This document shows, in pieces, positions 7,709 to 19,140 of a stretch of DNA of 64,000 bases (positions are counted from its first letter, which is position 1; each line of letters starts with the position of its first letter). The stretch spans positions 1,215,602 to 1,279,601 of the forward strand of contig BEIF01000001.1 of assembly GCA_002898215.1 (NCBI GenBank), read 5' to 3'. Source of the DNA: a bacterium HR29. Its GTDB lineage: Bacteria; Chloroflexota; Dehalococcoidia; Tepidiformales; Tepidiformaceae. Under the pieces are notes generated by a model. It saw only the letters and a program-made list of their open reading frames with translations, made no database searches and was not told the DNA's origin. The translations under genes were made by a program, and so were the position numbers.

Positions 7709-10700
7709 CTACTCGGGCAGTTCCCGGTCGCCGGTTGTCTCGGAGCTGGGAAGAGTGGACCGTGGGGCAGACCAGTCACCCTCGGGCGAGCCAGCGCTAG
7801 GGGGTTTCCCGGCCGCGCGTGAGGTGATGCCGCCGGCCGCAGCCGCTGCCCTCTCCACGGCCGCGCCGTCGCGGCCGTTCGGCGATGCCTCGACCGGACC
7901 AGCCGGTTCACGGCGGGCATTCGCGCGCACCCTTCGGGCGGGGGTCGGCTCGCCCGAACCTACCGGGCCGGGCGAATCGCCGAGCGTTCCGGCCGCTTCG
8001 AGGATCGGACGGAGGTATCGCCCGGTGAGGCTGGACTCGTTCCTCGCGACCTCCTCGGGGGTGCCGACGGCGACCACCTCTCCGCCGCGGTCGCCGCCAA
8101 GGGGGCCGAGGTCGATGATGTGGTCGGCGCACTTGATGACCTCGAGGTTATGTTCAATGACGACGACCGTGTTCCCGGCGTCGACCAAGCGATTGAGTAC
8201 GTCGAGCAGATGGCGGACATCCTCGAAGGAGAGGCCCGTGGTCGGCTCGTCAAGGACGTAGAGCGTGCGGCCGGTGGAGCGCCGGGAGAGCTCGGCGGCG
8301 AGCTTGACGCGCTGCGCTTCGCCGCCGGAGAGCGTCGTCGCCGGCTGGCCGAGTTTGATGTAGCCGAGCCCGGTCGCTTCGAGCGTGTCGAGGATACGGC
8401 GGATGCGCGGGAAGCGTTCGAAGAATTCGCACGCCTCGGAGACGGTCATGTCGAGAACTTCGGCGATGTTCTTCCCCCGGAAGGTGATCTCGAGGGCCTC
8501 ACGGTTGTACCGTTTGCCGTGGCAGGCCTCGCAGGGGACCGTCACGTCGGGCAGGAACTGCATTTCGACGACCTTGTAGCCTTCGCCCGTGCACTCTTCG
8601 CAGCGGCCGCCCTTCACGTTGAAGCTGAAGCGACCGGGACGGTAGCCGCGCGCCTTCGCCTCCGGCACCGAGGCGAAGAGGTCGCGAATCAGCGTGAAAA
8701 CCCCGGTGTAGGTTGCGGGGTTCGAACGGGGCGTGCGACCGATGGGCGATTGGTCGATGTCGACGATCTTGTCGAGGTGCTCCAAGCCCTCGATGCGGTC
8801 GTGGGCTCCGGGGCGCGTACGGGCACCATGGAGGACCTGCGCCGCCTTCTTCACCAGGATCTCCGTGACAAGGGAGGACTTCCCCGACCCGGAGACGCCG
8901 GTCACCGCCACGAACTTGCCGAGGGGGATTTCGACGTCGATGTTCTTCAGGTTGTTCTCGCGCGCCCCGCGAATCCACAGGCTCTTGCCGTTGCCCGGGC
9001 GCCGCGCCCGCGGAACGGGGATCTGCCGGCGACCGGAGAGGTAAGCGCCCGTGATGCTCTCGGGGCACGCCTCGATGACCTCGATGGGACCCGCGGCCAC
9101 CACCCTACCGCCGTGAACGCCGGCACCCGGCCCCATATCGATGATCCAGTCGGCGGCACGCATCATCGCCTCGTCGTGTTCGACGACGAGCACGGTATTG
9201 CCGAGGTCGCGGAGCCGCTCGAGGGTGCGGATGAGCCGCTCGCCGTCCGCCGGATGGAGCCCGATGGAGGGCTCGTCGCAGATGTACAGGACTCCCATGA
9301 GCGCGGAGCCGATTTGGGTAGCGAGCCGGATGCGCTGCGCCTCGCCGCCCGAAAGAGTGCCGGCCATGCGGTCGAGCGTGAGGTAGTCGAGGCCGACATC
9401 GACCAAAAACTCCAGGCGTGAGCAGATCTCCTTCAGGATCTGCCGAGCGATCGTTTGGTCACGGACCGAGAGGGGTGTGGATTCGGGGTCGGCGAGCCGC
9501 CCGAACCAGTCGCGCGCTTCCGCGATGCTCATCCGGGTGACATCGATGATGGAGCGGCCGTCGACGAGCACCGCCAGCGCTTCGGGACGGAGGCGTTGCC
9601 CCTTGCAGGACGCGCAGGGAATCGAGGCCATGTACTTCTCGATCTCCGTCCGCACGTAATCCGAGTCGGTCTCGCGGTACCGACGTTGAAGGTTGTTGAC
9701 CACCCCCTCCCAGCGCGTCTCGTAGATCTGGGTTCGTCCGAACTCGTTTTCGTAGCGGACGCGCACGCGGCGCTCGCCCGTCCCGTAGAGAACGGCATCG
9801 AGCTGCTCCTCGGTCAGCTCGGCCACGGGCTGGTCGATGCTGAACCCGTACTCCCGCCCGACCGCCTCCAAGACGCGGAGGTACCACAGCCCCACCGCAG
9901 GGGAGCGAGTGAGGGGCTCGATGGCGCCTTCGCGGATGGATCGCGTCCGGTCGGGGATGACGAGCGCGGGGTCGATCTGCAGCTCGAAGCCGAGGCCGGT
10001 GCATTGGGGGCAGGCGCCGTGCGGGCTGTTGAAGCTGAACGTCCGCGGCTCCAGCTCGCCGATGGAGTACCCGTCGTACGGACAGGCGAAGTGCTCCGAA
10101 AACACCCGCTCCGCTTCGACGCCGTCCATGGGCGCGGCGAGCGCAACGATCATCACCCCCGCACCGACCTTCAGCGCCGTCTCGACCGAATCCGCGATAC
10201 GGGAAGTGGCGTCGGCATCGCTACCCGGCTCGGGGACGACGAGCCGGTCGACCACGATGTCGATGTCGTGGCGCTTGTTCTTATCCAGCCGAATTTCGTC
10301 GTCGAGGTCGACGATGCGCCCGTCGACCCGGGCGCGGACGAACCCGGCCCGGCGCGCCTCTTCGAAGATGTGGACGTGCTCGCCCTTCTTCGCCCGCACC
10401 ACCGGCGCGAGGAGCATGAGCCGCGCGCCGGGCGGATACGCCAAGGTGGCATCGACGATCTGTTGGACCGTCTGCCGCTCGATAGGCCGGCCACACTTCG
10501 GACAATGCGGCTTGCCGACGCGCGCCCACAGGAGACGCATGTAATCGTAGATCTCGGTGACGGTGCCGACGGTCGACCGAGGATTGTTCGAGGTCGACTT
10601 CTGGTCGATGGAAATGGCGGGCGAGAGTCCGTCGATGTGGTCGACGTCCGGCTTCTCCATCAGCCCGAGGAATTGGCGGGCGTAGGCCGAGAGCGATTCG

Positions 10701-10867
10701 ACGTAGCGGCGCTGACCTTCCGCATAGATGGTGTCGAAAGCGAGCGACGACTTCCCCGAACCGGAAAGGCCGGTGATGACGACGAGCTTGTCGCGCGGGA
10801 TGACGACGTCGATGTTCTTTAGGTTGTGTTCGCGTGCCCCGCGGACGTAGATGTGGTCGAGCGGCAT
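7709..10867 (-). CDS. uvrA: Excinuclease ABC subunit A
   Basis: UvrA is the damage-sensing ATPase dimer of nucleotide excision repair. Both ABC modules are complete: Walker [12 protein letters not shown] near residue 35 and [11 protein letters not shown] near 650; signatures TLSGGEAQR twice; Walker B with [10 protein letters not shown] and LDEPTTGLS. The zinc modules are visible as [17 protein letters not shown] and CEECTGEGY...[10 protein letters not shown]. At 1052 residues it is longer than most UvrA; the extra is a low-complexity Ala/Arg/Gly/Pro tail of nearly 100 residues after the usual end near residue 955. The ATG lies 8 nt after a TACACT -10 element, with no ribosome-binding site, so the mRNA may be leaderless. 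No SOS box is visible upstream. Confidence 0.97.
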   Translation of the reverse strand: MPLDHIYVRGAREHNLKNIDVVIPRDKLVVITGLSGSGKSSLAFDTIYAEGQRRYVESLSAYARQFLGLMEKPDVDHIDGLSPAISIDQKSTSNNPRSTVGTVTEIYDYMRLLWARVGKPHCPKCGRPIERQTVQQIVDATLAYPPGARLMLLAPVVRAKKGEHVHIFEEARRAGFVRARVDGRIVDLDDEIRLDKNKRHDIDIVVDRLVVPEPGSDADATSRIADSVETALKVGAGVMIVALAAPMDGVEAERVFSEHFACPYDGYSIGELEPRTFSFNSPHGACPQCTGLGFELQIDPALVIPDRTRSIREGAIEPLTRSPAVGLWYLRVLEAVGREYGFSIDQPVAELTEEQLDAVLYGTGERRVRVRYENEFGRTQIYETRWEGVVNNLQRRYRETDSDYVRTEIEKYMASIPCASCKGQRLRPEALAVLVDGRSIIDVTRMSIAEARDWFGRLADPESTPLSVRDQTIARQILKEICSRLEFLVDVGLDYLTLDRMAGTLSGGEAQRIRLATQIGSALMGVLYICDEPSIGLHPADGERLIRTLERLRDLGNTVLVVEHDEAMMRAADWIIDMGPGAGVHGGRVVAAGPIEVIEACPESITGAYLSGRRQIPVPRARRPGNGKSLWIRGARENNLKNIDVEIPLGKFVAVTGVSGSGKSSLVTEILVKKAAQVLHGARTRPGAHDRIEGLEHLDKIVDIDQSPIGRTPRSNPATYTGVFTLIRDLFASVPEAKARGYRPGRFSFNVKGGRCEECTGEGYKVVEMQFLPDVTVPCEACHGKRYNREALEITFRGKNIAEVLDMTVSEACEFFERFPRIRRILDTLEATGLGYIKLGQPATTLSGGEAQRVKLAAELSRRSTGRTLYVLDEPTTGLSFEDVRHLLDVLNRLVDAGNTVVVIEHNLEVIKCADHIIDLGPLGGDRGGEVVAVGTPEEVARNESSLTGRYLRPILEAAGTLGDSPGPVGSGEPTPARRVRANARREPAGPVEASPNGRDGAAVERAAAAAGGITSRAAGKPPSAGSPEGDWSAPRSTLPSSETTGDRELPE

Positions 10868-10875
10868 CGAAAACC

Positions 10876-10881
10876 AGTGTA
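10876..10881 (-). promoter_or_regulatory. uvrA -10 element (TACACT)
   Basis: TACACT read on the minus strand, with only 8 nt between it and the uvrA ATG. Spacing implies a transcription start within one or two bases of the start codon. Confidence 0.5.
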
Positions 10882-10911
10882 CCGCCGCAGGGAGTGCCGG
10901 GCCGGCTGCCT

Positions 10912-11664
10912 CTAGGCGGGATAGGAAACCCGGTACCGACAGTACACCTCGCCCGTCTCCGGATTCGCCACGGCGGAAAGCAGCGTGAGGCGCGGAGCGC
11001 GCTCCGGGGAGAAGGGCCGCGGAGTCCGCACCGGCGTGAGCTGGTCGGCTCCCCCCACGATGACGGGGCCGATGGTCACGAAGTACTCGTCGACGGCGCG
11101 GTGGGCGAAGAACTGCCCGTTCAGCGAAGGCCCCCCCTCGACAAGCAGCACACCGCAGCCCATGACGACGCGCAGGTAGCGGAGAAGGGCCCTGATGGTC
11201 TCGCCGGGCGGCAGCTCCACGACCTTGCGGCCGGTGGCCTCGAGCGCGCGCCGCTTCGCCTCGGGCGTGGTCTCGAGGACGAAGACGACTCCTTCGAAAT
11301 CCCGCGCGGTGAAGAAGAGCCGGGAGGTATCGAGCTCGCCGGAGCCGGTGAGGAGGGCGCCGACGGGAACGGGGGGCTTCCCCCGGGCACGGCGAAGCTC
11401 CTCGAGGGCAGGGTCGCCGAGTCGGGGGCTCGAGCCGGAGACCCGAAACGTCTCGGCACCGTTGAGAACCACATCGGCATTGGCGCGCAGCTCGCGCATC
11501 AGTCGCTGGTCGACGGGGGAGCCGAGCCCTCGTTCCGAGCCTTCGAAGACGGCCCGGCCATCGGCCGACATCACCATGTTCACGAGGACGTACGGCCGGT
11601 CGGGCGGCGGTGGGGGCAGGTCGAGGGAGGAGTAATCGGGCTTGCCGACGGCGTGCGCGGTCAC
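10912..11664 (-). CDS. RibD C-terminal-domain / dihydrofolate-reductase-like pyrimidine reductase
   Basis: A stand-alone 250-residue protein of the RibD C-terminal (DHFR-like) fold, which in riboflavin synthesis reduces the ribosyl group of 5-amino-6-(5-phosphoribosylamino)uracil with NADPH. Visible family marks are the N-terminal [16 protein letters not shown] strand, the [11 protein letters not shown] motif, and the [18 protein letters not shown] segment near residue 170. The GTG start at 11664 has GGAGG five bases upstream. No deaminase half is attached, so a separate deaminase would be needed if it acts in riboflavin synthesis; some relatives have other substrates. It ends the his gene string, 13 bp after the DUF2905 gene. 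Confidence 0.8.
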   Translation of the reverse strand: MTAHAVGKPDYSSLDLPPPPPDRPYVLVNMVMSADGRAVFEGSERGLGSPVDQRLMRELRANADVVLNGAETFRVSGSSPRLGDPALEELRRARGKPPVPVGALLTGSGELDTSRLFFTARDFEGVVFVLETTPEAKRRALEATGRKVVELPPGETIRALLRYLRVVMGCGVLLVEGGPSLNGQFFAHRAVDEYFVTIGPVIVGGADQLTPVRTPRPFSPERAPRLTLLSAVANPETGEVYCRYRVSYPA

Positions 11665-11677
11665 ACGACCTCCGTAT

Positions 11678-11917
11678 TCAGCGCAGGCGGCTGAGGAGCG
11701 AGAGGAGCACGGTCATCACGAGGGAGAGGATGATCATCGTGGTGAAGGGGATGTAGACGCGGACGTTGTCGGTGCCGAAGCGGAGGTCGCCCGGCAGCCG
11801 GCCGAACCAGGAAAGCGCCCCCAGCCACACGAGGCCACCGAGAGCGGCGAGCGCCAGCCCCAGCCCGATAAGCAGCAAGCCGAAAGCCCGCGCATCCACG
11901 GTAGCCCCCCTCGTCAT
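11678..11917 (-). CDS. DUF2905 small membrane protein
   Basis: A 79-residue protein with two transmembrane helices (about 12-35 and 54-76) separated by the family's conserved short loop WFGRLPGDLRF. The function of DUF2905 is unknown. Its ATG overlaps the hisI stop as ATGA, so it is translated as part of the his operon, although nothing ties it to histidine synthesis. Confidence 0.85.
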   Translation of the reverse strand: MTRGATVDARAFGLLLIGLGLALAALGGLVWLGALSWFGRLPGDLRFGTDNVRVYIPFTTMIILSLVMTVLLSLLSRLR

Positions 11918-12267
11918 CCAGCGCTCTCAGGAGGGAGGTCGGTGGCCGGGTCGAACCGGCGGTAGTAGCAGGAGACGTTGCCCGTGTGGCAGGTAGGCCC
12001 CTTTGGCCGCGCCTTCACGAGGAAGGAGTTCGCCTCGCAGTTCTTGTAGATGCCCACGAGCTCGAGGTAGTTGCCGCTGGTGGCGCCCTTCTCCCACAGC
12101 TCGTTCCGGCTGCGGCTCCAGAAGGTGACGCGGCCCGTGCGATAGGTGTGCTCGATCGACTGCCGGTTCATCCAGGCCAGGACGAGCACTTCGCCCGTAT
12201 CGGCGTCCTGGACGACGGCCGGGATGAGCCCCTTCTCGTCGAAGCGGATGACGTCGTATTCGGCCAT
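11914..12267 (-). CDS. hisI: Phosphoribosyl-AMP cyclohydrolase
   Basis: HisI opens the adenine ring of phosphoribosyl-AMP, the third step of histidine synthesis. The 117-residue protein has the whole family core: VLVLAWMN, TFWSRSRNELWEKGATSGN, the metal-binding CEAN, and the zinc cysteines in PTCHTGNVSCYY. It is the short monofunctional form with no HisE domain. It sits 30 bp after hisF in the same direction. Confidence 0.97.
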   Translation of the reverse strand: MAEYDVIRFDEKGLIPAVVQDADTGEVLVLAWMNRQSIEHTYRTGRVTFWSRSRNELWEKGATSGNYLELVGIYKNCEANSFLVKARPKGPTCHTGNVSCYYRRFDPATDLPPESAG

Positions 12268-12297
12268 GCGACCCCCGTCTGGTGGAGGCTTCGATCC

Positions 12298-13107
12298 TTA
12301 GGGTAGGCGAGGTCCGGGACCCGGGCGAGGCTCAGCCTCGGGCACCGGACGCACGGGGATGCCTCTCGCCGCGAGCGCTTCCTTCACCTGGCGGATGCTG
12401 TACGTGCCGAAGTGGAAGATGGAGGCCGCGAGCACGGCGTCGGCACCGCCCTCGGTGAGCGCCTCGGCCATGTGGTCGGGGTTACCGGCTCCGCCGGATG
12501 CGATCACCGGCACGGTGACCGCCGAAGTCACCGCCCGGAGGAGGGCGATGTCGTAGCCGCGCTGGTGGCCGTCGGTGTCCATGCTGGTGAGGAGCAGCTC
12601 ACCGGCACCCCGCTCCACGACCTCCTTCGCCCAGGCAACGGCATCGAGGCCGGTGGGCGTCCTCCCGCCGTGGATGTACACCTCCCACTTCGGAACCGGG
12701 CCTGGCACTCGGCGGGCGTCGATGGCGACGACGATGCATTGGCTGCCGAACCGGCGGGCACCTTCATCGATGAGGGCCGGATTCCGCACGGCCGCCGTGT
12801 TGATGCTGACCTTGTCGGCCCCGAGCTCCAGCAGCCGGCGCATGTCCTCCACCGACCGCACACCGCCTCCTACGGTGAAGGGAATGAACACCTGGTCGGC
12901 GGTGGCCGCAACCATGTCGTAGACGGTCTGACGCGCTTCGGCCGAGGCGGTGATGTCGAGGAACACGAGCTCGTCGGCCCCCTCGCGGTCGTAGACCTGG
13001 GCGAGCTCGACCGGGTCTCCGGCGTCGCGGAGCTGGACGAAGGAGACCCCCTTCACGACCCGGCCGCGGTCGACGTCGAAACAGGGTATCACGCGTTTCG
13101 TCAACAT
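12298..13107 (-). CDS. hisF: Imidazole glycerol phosphate synthase cyclase subunit HisF
   Basis: HisF is a TIM barrel that accepts ammonia from HisH to make imidazole glycerol phosphate and AICAR. The catalytic aspartates are visible: Asp11 in VIPCFDVD and the second in VVAIDARR near residue 130. Phosphate-binding loops GGGVRS and [11 protein letters not shown] are present. The 269-residue length is slightly above usual because of a Pro-rich C-terminal tail. Its ATG lies inside the last codons of hisA (7-bp overlap), so translation is probably coupled. Confidence 0.97.
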   Translation of the reverse strand: MLTKRVIPCFDVDRGRVVKGVSFVQLRDAGDPVELAQVYDREGADELVFLDITASAEARQTVYDMVAATADQVFIPFTVGGGVRSVEDMRRLLELGADKVSINTAAVRNPALIDEGARRFGSQCIVVAIDARRVPGPVPKWEVYIHGGRTPTGLDAVAWAKEVVERGAGELLLTSMDTDGHQRGYDIALLRAVTSAVTVPVIASGGAGNPDHMAEALTEGGADAVLAASIFHFGTYSIRQVKEALAARGIPVRPVPEAEPRPGPGPRLP

Positions 13108-13822
13108 CGGGCTACCGCCTCCAAGGCGTCACGGAGATCGAGCACTCCCTCATAGAGCGCTTTTCCGACCACGGCCCCCTCGCAGCCCACCTCGGCCAGG
13201 GCCAAGAGGTCAGCGACCGTTCGCACCCCTCCCGAGGCCACGACGGGGACGGGAAGCTGGCGGACGAGCTGCCGGTAGAGTTCGAGGTTCGGGCCCGCGA
13301 GCGCTCCATCCCGTTCGATGTCGGTGACCATGAGCCGGGGGACACCGAGCGCGGCGAGCCTCTCGGCCAGCTCGATGAGGGAGCCGTCCGCTTCGGCCTG
13401 CCAGCCGTCGACGGCGATTCGCCCCCCGCGGGTATCGAGCGCGACGACCACTCGCCCCGGCCAGCGCCGAGCCGCTTCTCCAGCGAACTCGGGACTCCGC
13501 ACCGCCGCGCTGCCCAACTGCACGCGGTCGGCCCCCGCGTCGAAGGCAGCCGCGACGGCGTCGAGCGAACGCAGGCCTCCGGAGACCTCCACGGGAACCG
13601 CGACCGAACGGCAGATGCGACCGATGAGTTCGAGGTTGACCGGCCTGCCGGCACGGGCGCCGTCGAGGTCGACCACGTGCAACCGGGGCGCCCCGAGGGA
13701 AGCCCAACGCACGGCAACGGCGACGGGATCGTCCCCGTAGACGGTCTCGGCGGCGTAGTCGCCGCGAAGGAGGCGCACGGCCCTCCCCTCGCGGATGTCG
13801 ACCGCCGGGATGACCTCGAACG

Positions 13823-13826
<4 letters not shown>
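13101..13826 (-). CDS. hisA: Phosphoribosylformimino-5-aminoimidazole carboxamide ribotide isomerase HisA
   Basis: HisA isomerises ProFAR to PRFAR in histidine synthesis. The TIM-barrel marks are clear: [16 protein letters not shown] with the catalytic Asp at the N terminus, [30 protein letters not shown] with the second Asp, and [13 protein letters not shown]. The most natural start is a CTG at 13826 that overlaps the hisH stop as CTGA and has GGGAGGGG a few bases upstream, giving 241 residues and the usual N terminus. The alternative is an in-frame GTG at 13856 inside hisH, which would add ten Arg/Ser/Gly residues. Confidence 0.92.
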
Positions 13827-16568
<2,742 letters not shown>

Positions 16569-16629
16569 CGATTCGGAAAAGAGGATGCACGTTTCCGAAA
16601 CGGCAAATCGCGCCGCGAAGGCGCGAGCG

Positions 16630-16635
16630 TATAAT
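16630..16635 (+). promoter_or_regulatory. mreB operon -10 element (TATAAT)
   Basis: A perfect consensus TATAAT about 53 nt before the mreB TTG start. It is the best -10 hexamer in the 120-bp gap after ligA and probably drives the five-gene elongation operon. Unlike most promoters here it leaves a normal leader. Confidence 0.6.
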
Positions 16636-16688
16636 GGTGATGCCGACGGAATAGCCATCCCGGCGAGCCTTCCCCGCAGGTTCGGCGC

Positions 16689-17750
16689 TTGGGTCTCTTC
16701 AGTCCACTTGCTAGCCTCTTCGGGCTGTTCTCCCACGACATTGCCATCGACCTCGGCACGGCGAACACCCTGGTGATGGTGCGGGGGAAGGGTATCGTCA
16801 TCGACGAGCCCTCCGTCGTCGCCATCGACCGGGTGACGAAGCGCATCCTCGCCATCGGCGAGGAGGCGAAGCGGATGGTGGGCCGCACGCCGGCGAACAT
16901 CGTGGCCGTGCGGCCGCTGCGCGACGGAGTTATCTCCGACTTCGAAGTGACCGAGAAGATGCTGAGCTACTTCATCCGCGCCGTGCACGAGCGAAGCTTC
17001 TTCGCACAGCCGCGCGTCGTCATCGGCATTCCCAGCGGGGTCACCGAGGTGGAGAAGCGAGCCGTCCACGACGCGGCGCTGAACGCGGGAGCGCGGGAGT
17101 GCTACCTCATCGAAGAGCCGATGGCCGCGGCGATCGGGGCTGGCCTCCCGGTGATGGAGCCGTCCGGCTGCATGATCGTCGACATCGGCGGTGGAACGAC
17201 GGAGGTCGCCGTCATCTCCCTCGGCGGCATGGTGGTAAGCACCTCCATCCGCGTCGGCGGCGACGAGATGGACCAGGACATCATCAACTACGCCCGGCAG
17301 GTGCACAACCTCCTCATCGGCGAGCGGACGGCGGAGGAGATCAAGAAGATCGCCGGCTCGGCGGCGCCTCTGGAACAGGAGGAGACCGTCCAGATCCGCG
17401 GCCGCGACCTCGCGACCGGCCTGCCGAAGGCCGTCGAGGTGAGCACGGTCGAGATTCGCGATGCGCTGGCCGGCTCCATCGGCGCGATCGTCGACGCCGT
17501 CCGGTCCACCATCGAGGTCACGCCGCCGGAGCTGGTGAGCGACCTCATGGCTCACGGGATCGCCCTGGCCGGCGGCGGGGCCCTCCTCCGCGGCCTCGAC
17601 CGTCGGCTCAGCCAGGAGACGCGCTTCCCGGTGTACGTGGCGGAAGACCCCCTCCTCTGCGTGGTGCGCGGATGCGGGGAGGTGCTCGAAGAGCACGAAC
17701 TGTTAGCGAAGGTTCACTCGCGGCTGGCTTCGAGGCGCGGTGGGCGGTAG
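16689..17750 (+). CDS. mreB: Rod shape-determining protein MreB
   Basis: MreB is the bacterial actin that guides lateral cell-wall synthesis. The 353-residue protein shows the actin-fold phosphate loops: IAIDLGTANTLV near residue 18, IVDIGGGTTEVAV near 165, and the adenosine motif IALAGGGALLRG near 297. The proposed start is a TTG; the N terminus then reads GLFSPLASLFGLF, a short amphipathic stretch like the membrane-binding helix of other MreB proteins. First gene of mreB-mreC-mreD-PBP2-rodA. Confidence 0.97.
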   Translation: MGLFSPLASLFGLFSHDIAIDLGTANTLVMVRGKGIVIDEPSVVAIDRVTKRILAIGEEAKRMVGRTPANIVAVRPLRDGVISDFEVTEKMLSYFIRAVHERSFFAQPRVVIGIPSGVTEVEKRAVHDAALNAGARECYLIEEPMAAAIGAGLPVMEPSGCMIVDIGGGTTEVAVISLGGMVVSTSIRVGGDEMDQDIINYARQVHNLLIGERTAEEIKKIAGSAAPLEQEETVQIRGRDLATGLPKAVEVSTVEIRDALAGSIGAIVDAVRSTIEVTPPELVSDLMAHGIALAGGGALLRGLDRRLSQETRFPVYVAEDPLLCVVRGCGEVLEEHELLAKVHSRLASRRGGR

Positions 17751-17783
17751 CATCCGCTCCAGCAATGGAGGCAGCGCCAGCCG

Positions 17784-18608
17784 ATGGTAGCTGTGGCGCG
17801 GTATCGGTGGTGGCTCGCGACCATGGCCGGCCTGGCCCTCTTCCTCACGATCGCCGGGCGGGTCGGAGCCCTGACCCCGCTCCAGAGCGCCCTCCTCTGG
17901 TTGGTCGAGCCGGTGGGAGAGGGCCTTCACGCCATCTTCGCGCCGGCGGCGGCTGTCCTTTCCGATATCGGTGAGCTCCGCCGCCTACAGGAGGAGAACC
18001 GCCAGCTCCGGCTCGAGAACGAGCGTCTGAAAGCACAGGTGGCCGAGCTACGCCAAGACACGACCCGCCTCCAGGAGCTCGAGTCCGCCCTGGGCGTGAT
18101 CCCGTCCGGCGGTGGCCAGCGGCTCCTCGCCGCCAACGTGCTCGCGCACGACGTCTCCGTGCTCACCCACACCGTCCTCATCGATCGCGGCAGCGCCGAC
18201 GGCATCCGCGAAGGGATGGTGGTGCTTTCCCCGGGCGGGTCGCTCGTGGGCAAGGTGATTCGAGCCTTGCCCCAGCAGGCGTTCGTGCGGCTTATCGACG
18301 ATTCGCGCAGCGTCGTCGCCGTCCGGATTCAGGAGACTGGCATCGACGGTTCGCTCCACGCCTCGGCCGACCGGCAGCTCGAAGTGAAGCTGGCGCGCGG
18401 CGAAGTCGCTGCCGGGGCCACGGTGGTCACCTCCGGGCTCGGCGGAGAGTACCCGCCCGGGCTGCCGGTGGGCAAGGTGGTCGAGGTCTCGGGCACGCCC
18501 CAGGACATGTTCCGAACGGTGCGTGTGGAGCCGTTCGCTCAGCTCGCCGCCGCGCAGACGCTGCTTGTGCTCACGAGCTTCACACCCCAAGCCCTGGCGG
18601 GGAACTGA
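17784..18608 (+). CDS. mreC: Rod shape-determining protein MreC
   Basis: MreC is a bitopic scaffold linking MreB to the PBP2/RodA synthase. The 274-residue protein has one N-terminal membrane helix (about 11-31), a coiled coil rich in Glu, Leu and Arg (about 60-95, RLQEENRQLRLENERLKAQ), then the beta-barrel domain with VLIDRGSADGIREGMVV and GLGGEYPPGLPVGKV. Length is typical. Confidence 0.94.
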   Translation: MVAVARYRWWLATMAGLALFLTIAGRVGALTPLQSALLWLVEPVGEGLHAIFAPAAAVLSDIGELRRLQEENRQLRLENERLKAQVAELRQDTTRLQELESALGVIPSGGGQRLLAANVLAHDVSVLTHTVLIDRGSADGIREGMVVLSPGGSLVGKVIRALPQQAFVRLIDDSRSVVAVRIQETGIDGSLHASADRQLEVKLARGEVAAGATVVTSGLGGEYPPGLPVGKVVEVSGTPQDMFRTVRVEPFAQLAAAQTLLVLTSFTPQALAGN

Positions 18609-18609
18609 G

Positions 18610-19140
18610 ATGCGAGCGATAGCGGGCGCGGCCGGTATTCTGCTCCTGGCGGCGGGCCAGGGAACGGTCGCGCCGCTCTTCCCCGTCGCGGGCGCAACGG
18701 CGGAGTTTCCGTTGGTCGCGGCGGCGCTCGTGGGCTGGCTCCGAGGGGTGCGCGCGACGCTCATCTTCGTCCCAGCCGCCGGGGCCCTCACAGCTGCCCT
18801 CGCGGGGCGCGACCTCGGCCTCTACGTGGTCGGCTACGCGGCGGTCGTGCCAGCCCTGGCGGCCGCGTCCGAGTACCGCTGGCCGATGGGCCGCTGGATG
18901 GGCGCCGCGGCCGCCCTCGCGGCAGCGGGCGCGTGGTTCCGGCTGCTCCTCGTGGGGGCGGCGGTTCTCGACGGCGCTGACATCGCTGCGGGCGATGTCC
19001 TCCGCCACGCCATCGCGCCCGGCGCCCTCGCCGACGCCACCTTCTTCGCTGGCGCCGCAGCGGTCGTGGCACTCATCCGCTCGCTGCACCGCCTGCCGCT
19101 CCGCGGCGCGAGGTCGCGGGAGGCGCTGCGATGGCCGTGA
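18610..19140 (+). CDS. mreD: Rod shape-determining protein MreD-like membrane protein
   Basis: A 176-residue, very hydrophobic protein with about five transmembrane helices. It is identified mainly by position between mreC and PBP2, by its size, and by its pattern of Gly/Ala-rich helices, since MreD sequences diverge strongly. Its ATG is one base after the mreC stop and its 3' end overlaps the PBP2 gene by 10 bp. Confidence in the MreD role comes from synteny rather than motifs. Confidence 0.8.
   Translation: MRAIAGAAGILLLAAGQGTVAPLFPVAGATAEFPLVAAALVGWLRGVRATLIFVPAAGALTAALAGRDLGLYVVGYAAVVPALAAASEYRWPMGRWMGAAAALAAAGAWFRLLLVGAAVLDGADIAAGDVLRHAIAPGALADATFFAGAAAVVALIRSLHRLPLRGARSREALRWP

Noticed and set aside
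6866-7822. Plus-strand 318-codon frame in the decayed region
   Set aside because: Arg/Pro-rich translation with no fold-like pattern, and it runs antisense into uvrA.
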